6,881 nucleotides of DNA from Candidatus Odinarchaeota archaeon (GTDB taxonomy: Archaea; Asgardarchaeota; JAGGXT01): assembly GCA_021162905.1 (NCBI GenBank), contig JAGGXT010000367.1, positions 1 to 6,881 of the forward strand, read 5' to 3'. The notes under the pieces were generated by a model. The model saw nothing but the letters and a program-made list of their open reading frames with translations. It searched no databases and was not told where the DNA came from. This document shows, one piece after another, positions 6,140 through 6,881 of this stretch (position 1 is its first letter; every line of letters starts with the position of its first letter). A program made the position numbers and the translations under genes.

Positions 6140-6881
6140 ATGAGCAGTAATACAAATATAATTGTACTGCCGTTTGATAGTAGTTCGGAGTTACTATCTT
6201 ATAAGTTAAAAAGAAGAATAAGTAAGATTTATTTTTTCTCATATGATGATATTTTTAGACTCAAGAATGATAAATCCCTACAAAAGGTGTTCTCAAAAAA
6301 TGTATTATCAATAATTCTTCTTAGTGAATATGAGAATAAGTTATTTCAACATTTTTTCAGAAGCAGTAAGTTAATCATAAATGGTAATGTTGTAGCTCTC
6401 ATTACTTCTAACACTGGACAACCATTAAATGATAAATTTCTTGAATCTTATTCGGATATTACATTTTATTGTTTTAGAACAAATGGAAATATGACAAAGG
6501 CTGCAAACATTATTTTTTCTTTCTTAAATACTATAGTTTTTGCACTACATGCTTTTGGTTTTATGGATGTCACTTTAGCTGACTTTATCTCATTACATAA
6601 AAACACCAATATTGGTTTTTTCTCGAAATATATCTCAAGGAAACAAAGTTTGGATGTTTATAGAGCAAGTAAGCTTATTATAAATAATATTGAAAAAATT
6701 AATTGTGCATTTTCAAGTAAATACTCCTTATTAAGAGGCATCCTACTATTTATAGTTCCCAGTACGATATCTATTTCTGAAATAATTCAACTTACAAATA
6801 AAATAATTAAGAAGCTTAATAATATAGACTTGAAAATTGGAATTTATCTAAGAAAAGAGAATCTAAATTGTGAGATATTCT
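6140..6881 (+). CDS. divergent FtsZ/tubulin-superfamily-like protein lacking GTP-binding loops (3' end outside window)
   Basis: The frame stays open for 247 codons to the window edge. The match to FtsZ is by pattern only. DITFYCFRTNG (106-116) resembles the strand before helix H7. KAANIIFSFLNTIVFALHAFG (120-140) resembles H7 itself. FMDVTLADF (141-149) takes the place of the T7 loop NVDFADV. The segment 174-242 follows the C-terminal domain, with RGILLFIV (199-206), the helix SEIIQLTNKIIKKL (213-226) and the strand LKIGIYL (231-237). Upstream, the expected GGGGSNA (T1) and GGGTGTG (T4) are absent; the positions hold PFDSSSEL and LLSEYENK. The T7 site keeps only the last Asp. The N-terminal part is about 65 residues shorter than in FtsZ. 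It is probably a non-hydrolysing relative, perhaps a polymer cap, scaffold or membrane-remodelling partner. G+C is low: 14 of 60 bases at 6481-6540 and 12 of 60 at 6661-6720, against 29 of 60 at 4141-4200 in pccB. The gene call is firm; the family is tentative. Confidence 0.55.
   Translation, partial: MSSNTNIIVLPFDSSSELLSYKLKRRISKIYFFSYDDIFRLKNDKSLQKVFSKNVLSIILLSEYENKLFQHFFRSSKLIINGNVVALITSNTGQPLNDKFLESYSDITFYCFRTNGNMTKAANIIFSFLNTIVFALHAFGFMDVTLADFISLHKNTNIGFFSKYISRKQSLDVYRASKLIINNIEKINCAFSSKYSLLRGILLFIVPSTISISEIIQLTNKIIKKLNNIDLKIGIYLRKENLNCEIF

Noticed and set aside
5953..6150. 65-codon forward frame with aromatic residues and Cys across the birA start
   Set aside because: It is opposite conserved birA motifs and covers the divergent promoter. 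The FtsZ-like frame with a good ribosome site explains the + strand there.

Overview
The window looks like chromosomal DNA from a low-GC archaeon, most likely a thermophilic member of the Thermoproteota/TACK group. This is inferred from several traits. Arg codons are mostly AGA/AGG and Ile is often ATA. A TTG start is used for the biotin carrier and TATA-type boxes are present. Shine-Dalgarno motifs (GAGGAG, AGGTG, GGTG, GGTGG, GTGATC) all match the complement of an archaeal 16S tail. The biotin enzyme is of the split archaeal type, with biotin carboxylase, biotin carrier and carboxyltransferase as separate proteins. The exact lineage cannot be fixed from this sequence alone.

Left part (2-1488, + strand). 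The window opens inside the 3' end of a gene for a membrane protein with two predicted transmembrane helices. An extended short-chain dehydrogenase/reductase of the nucleotide-sugar epimerase type (292-1227) follows almost without a gap. An 84-residue basic protein of unknown function (1234-1488) starts six bases later. The three look co-transcribed and may serve surface-glycan synthesis.

Centre (1489-5293). accC (biotin carboxylase, + strand) is expressed from its own leader of about 93 bases. It runs head-on into accB (biotin carboxyl carrier protein, - strand), and the two genes overlap by 8 bases at their stop codons. On the - strand the order is birA (biotin-protein ligase), pccB (carboxyltransferase), accB, tightly spaced as one operon. 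The four proteins form a complete unit. BirA attaches biotin to Lys152 of the carrier, AccC carboxylates that biotin with ATP and bicarbonate, and PccB moves the carboxyl group to an acyl-CoA. PccB has Ile where strict propionyl-CoA carboxylases have Asp, which suggests that acetyl-CoA may also be accepted. Such an enzyme could serve autotrophic CO2 fixation, methylmalonyl-CoA formation or another malonyl-CoA need; the window does not decide which.

Right end (6140-6881, + strand, cut by the window edge). A very AT-rich gene is divergent from birA across a 61-base spacer. Its C-terminal half follows the order of the FtsZ/tubulin fold: central helix, T7-like loop, and C-terminal domain with a 'RGILLFIV' strand. 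The glycine-rich GTP-binding loops are absent and the T7 acidic site is only partly kept. It may be a divergent, nucleotide-free FtsZ/tubulin relative and is the most novel object here. No tRNA, rRNA, CRISPR array or insertion sequence was seen, and no gene-free stretch exceeds about 100 bases.
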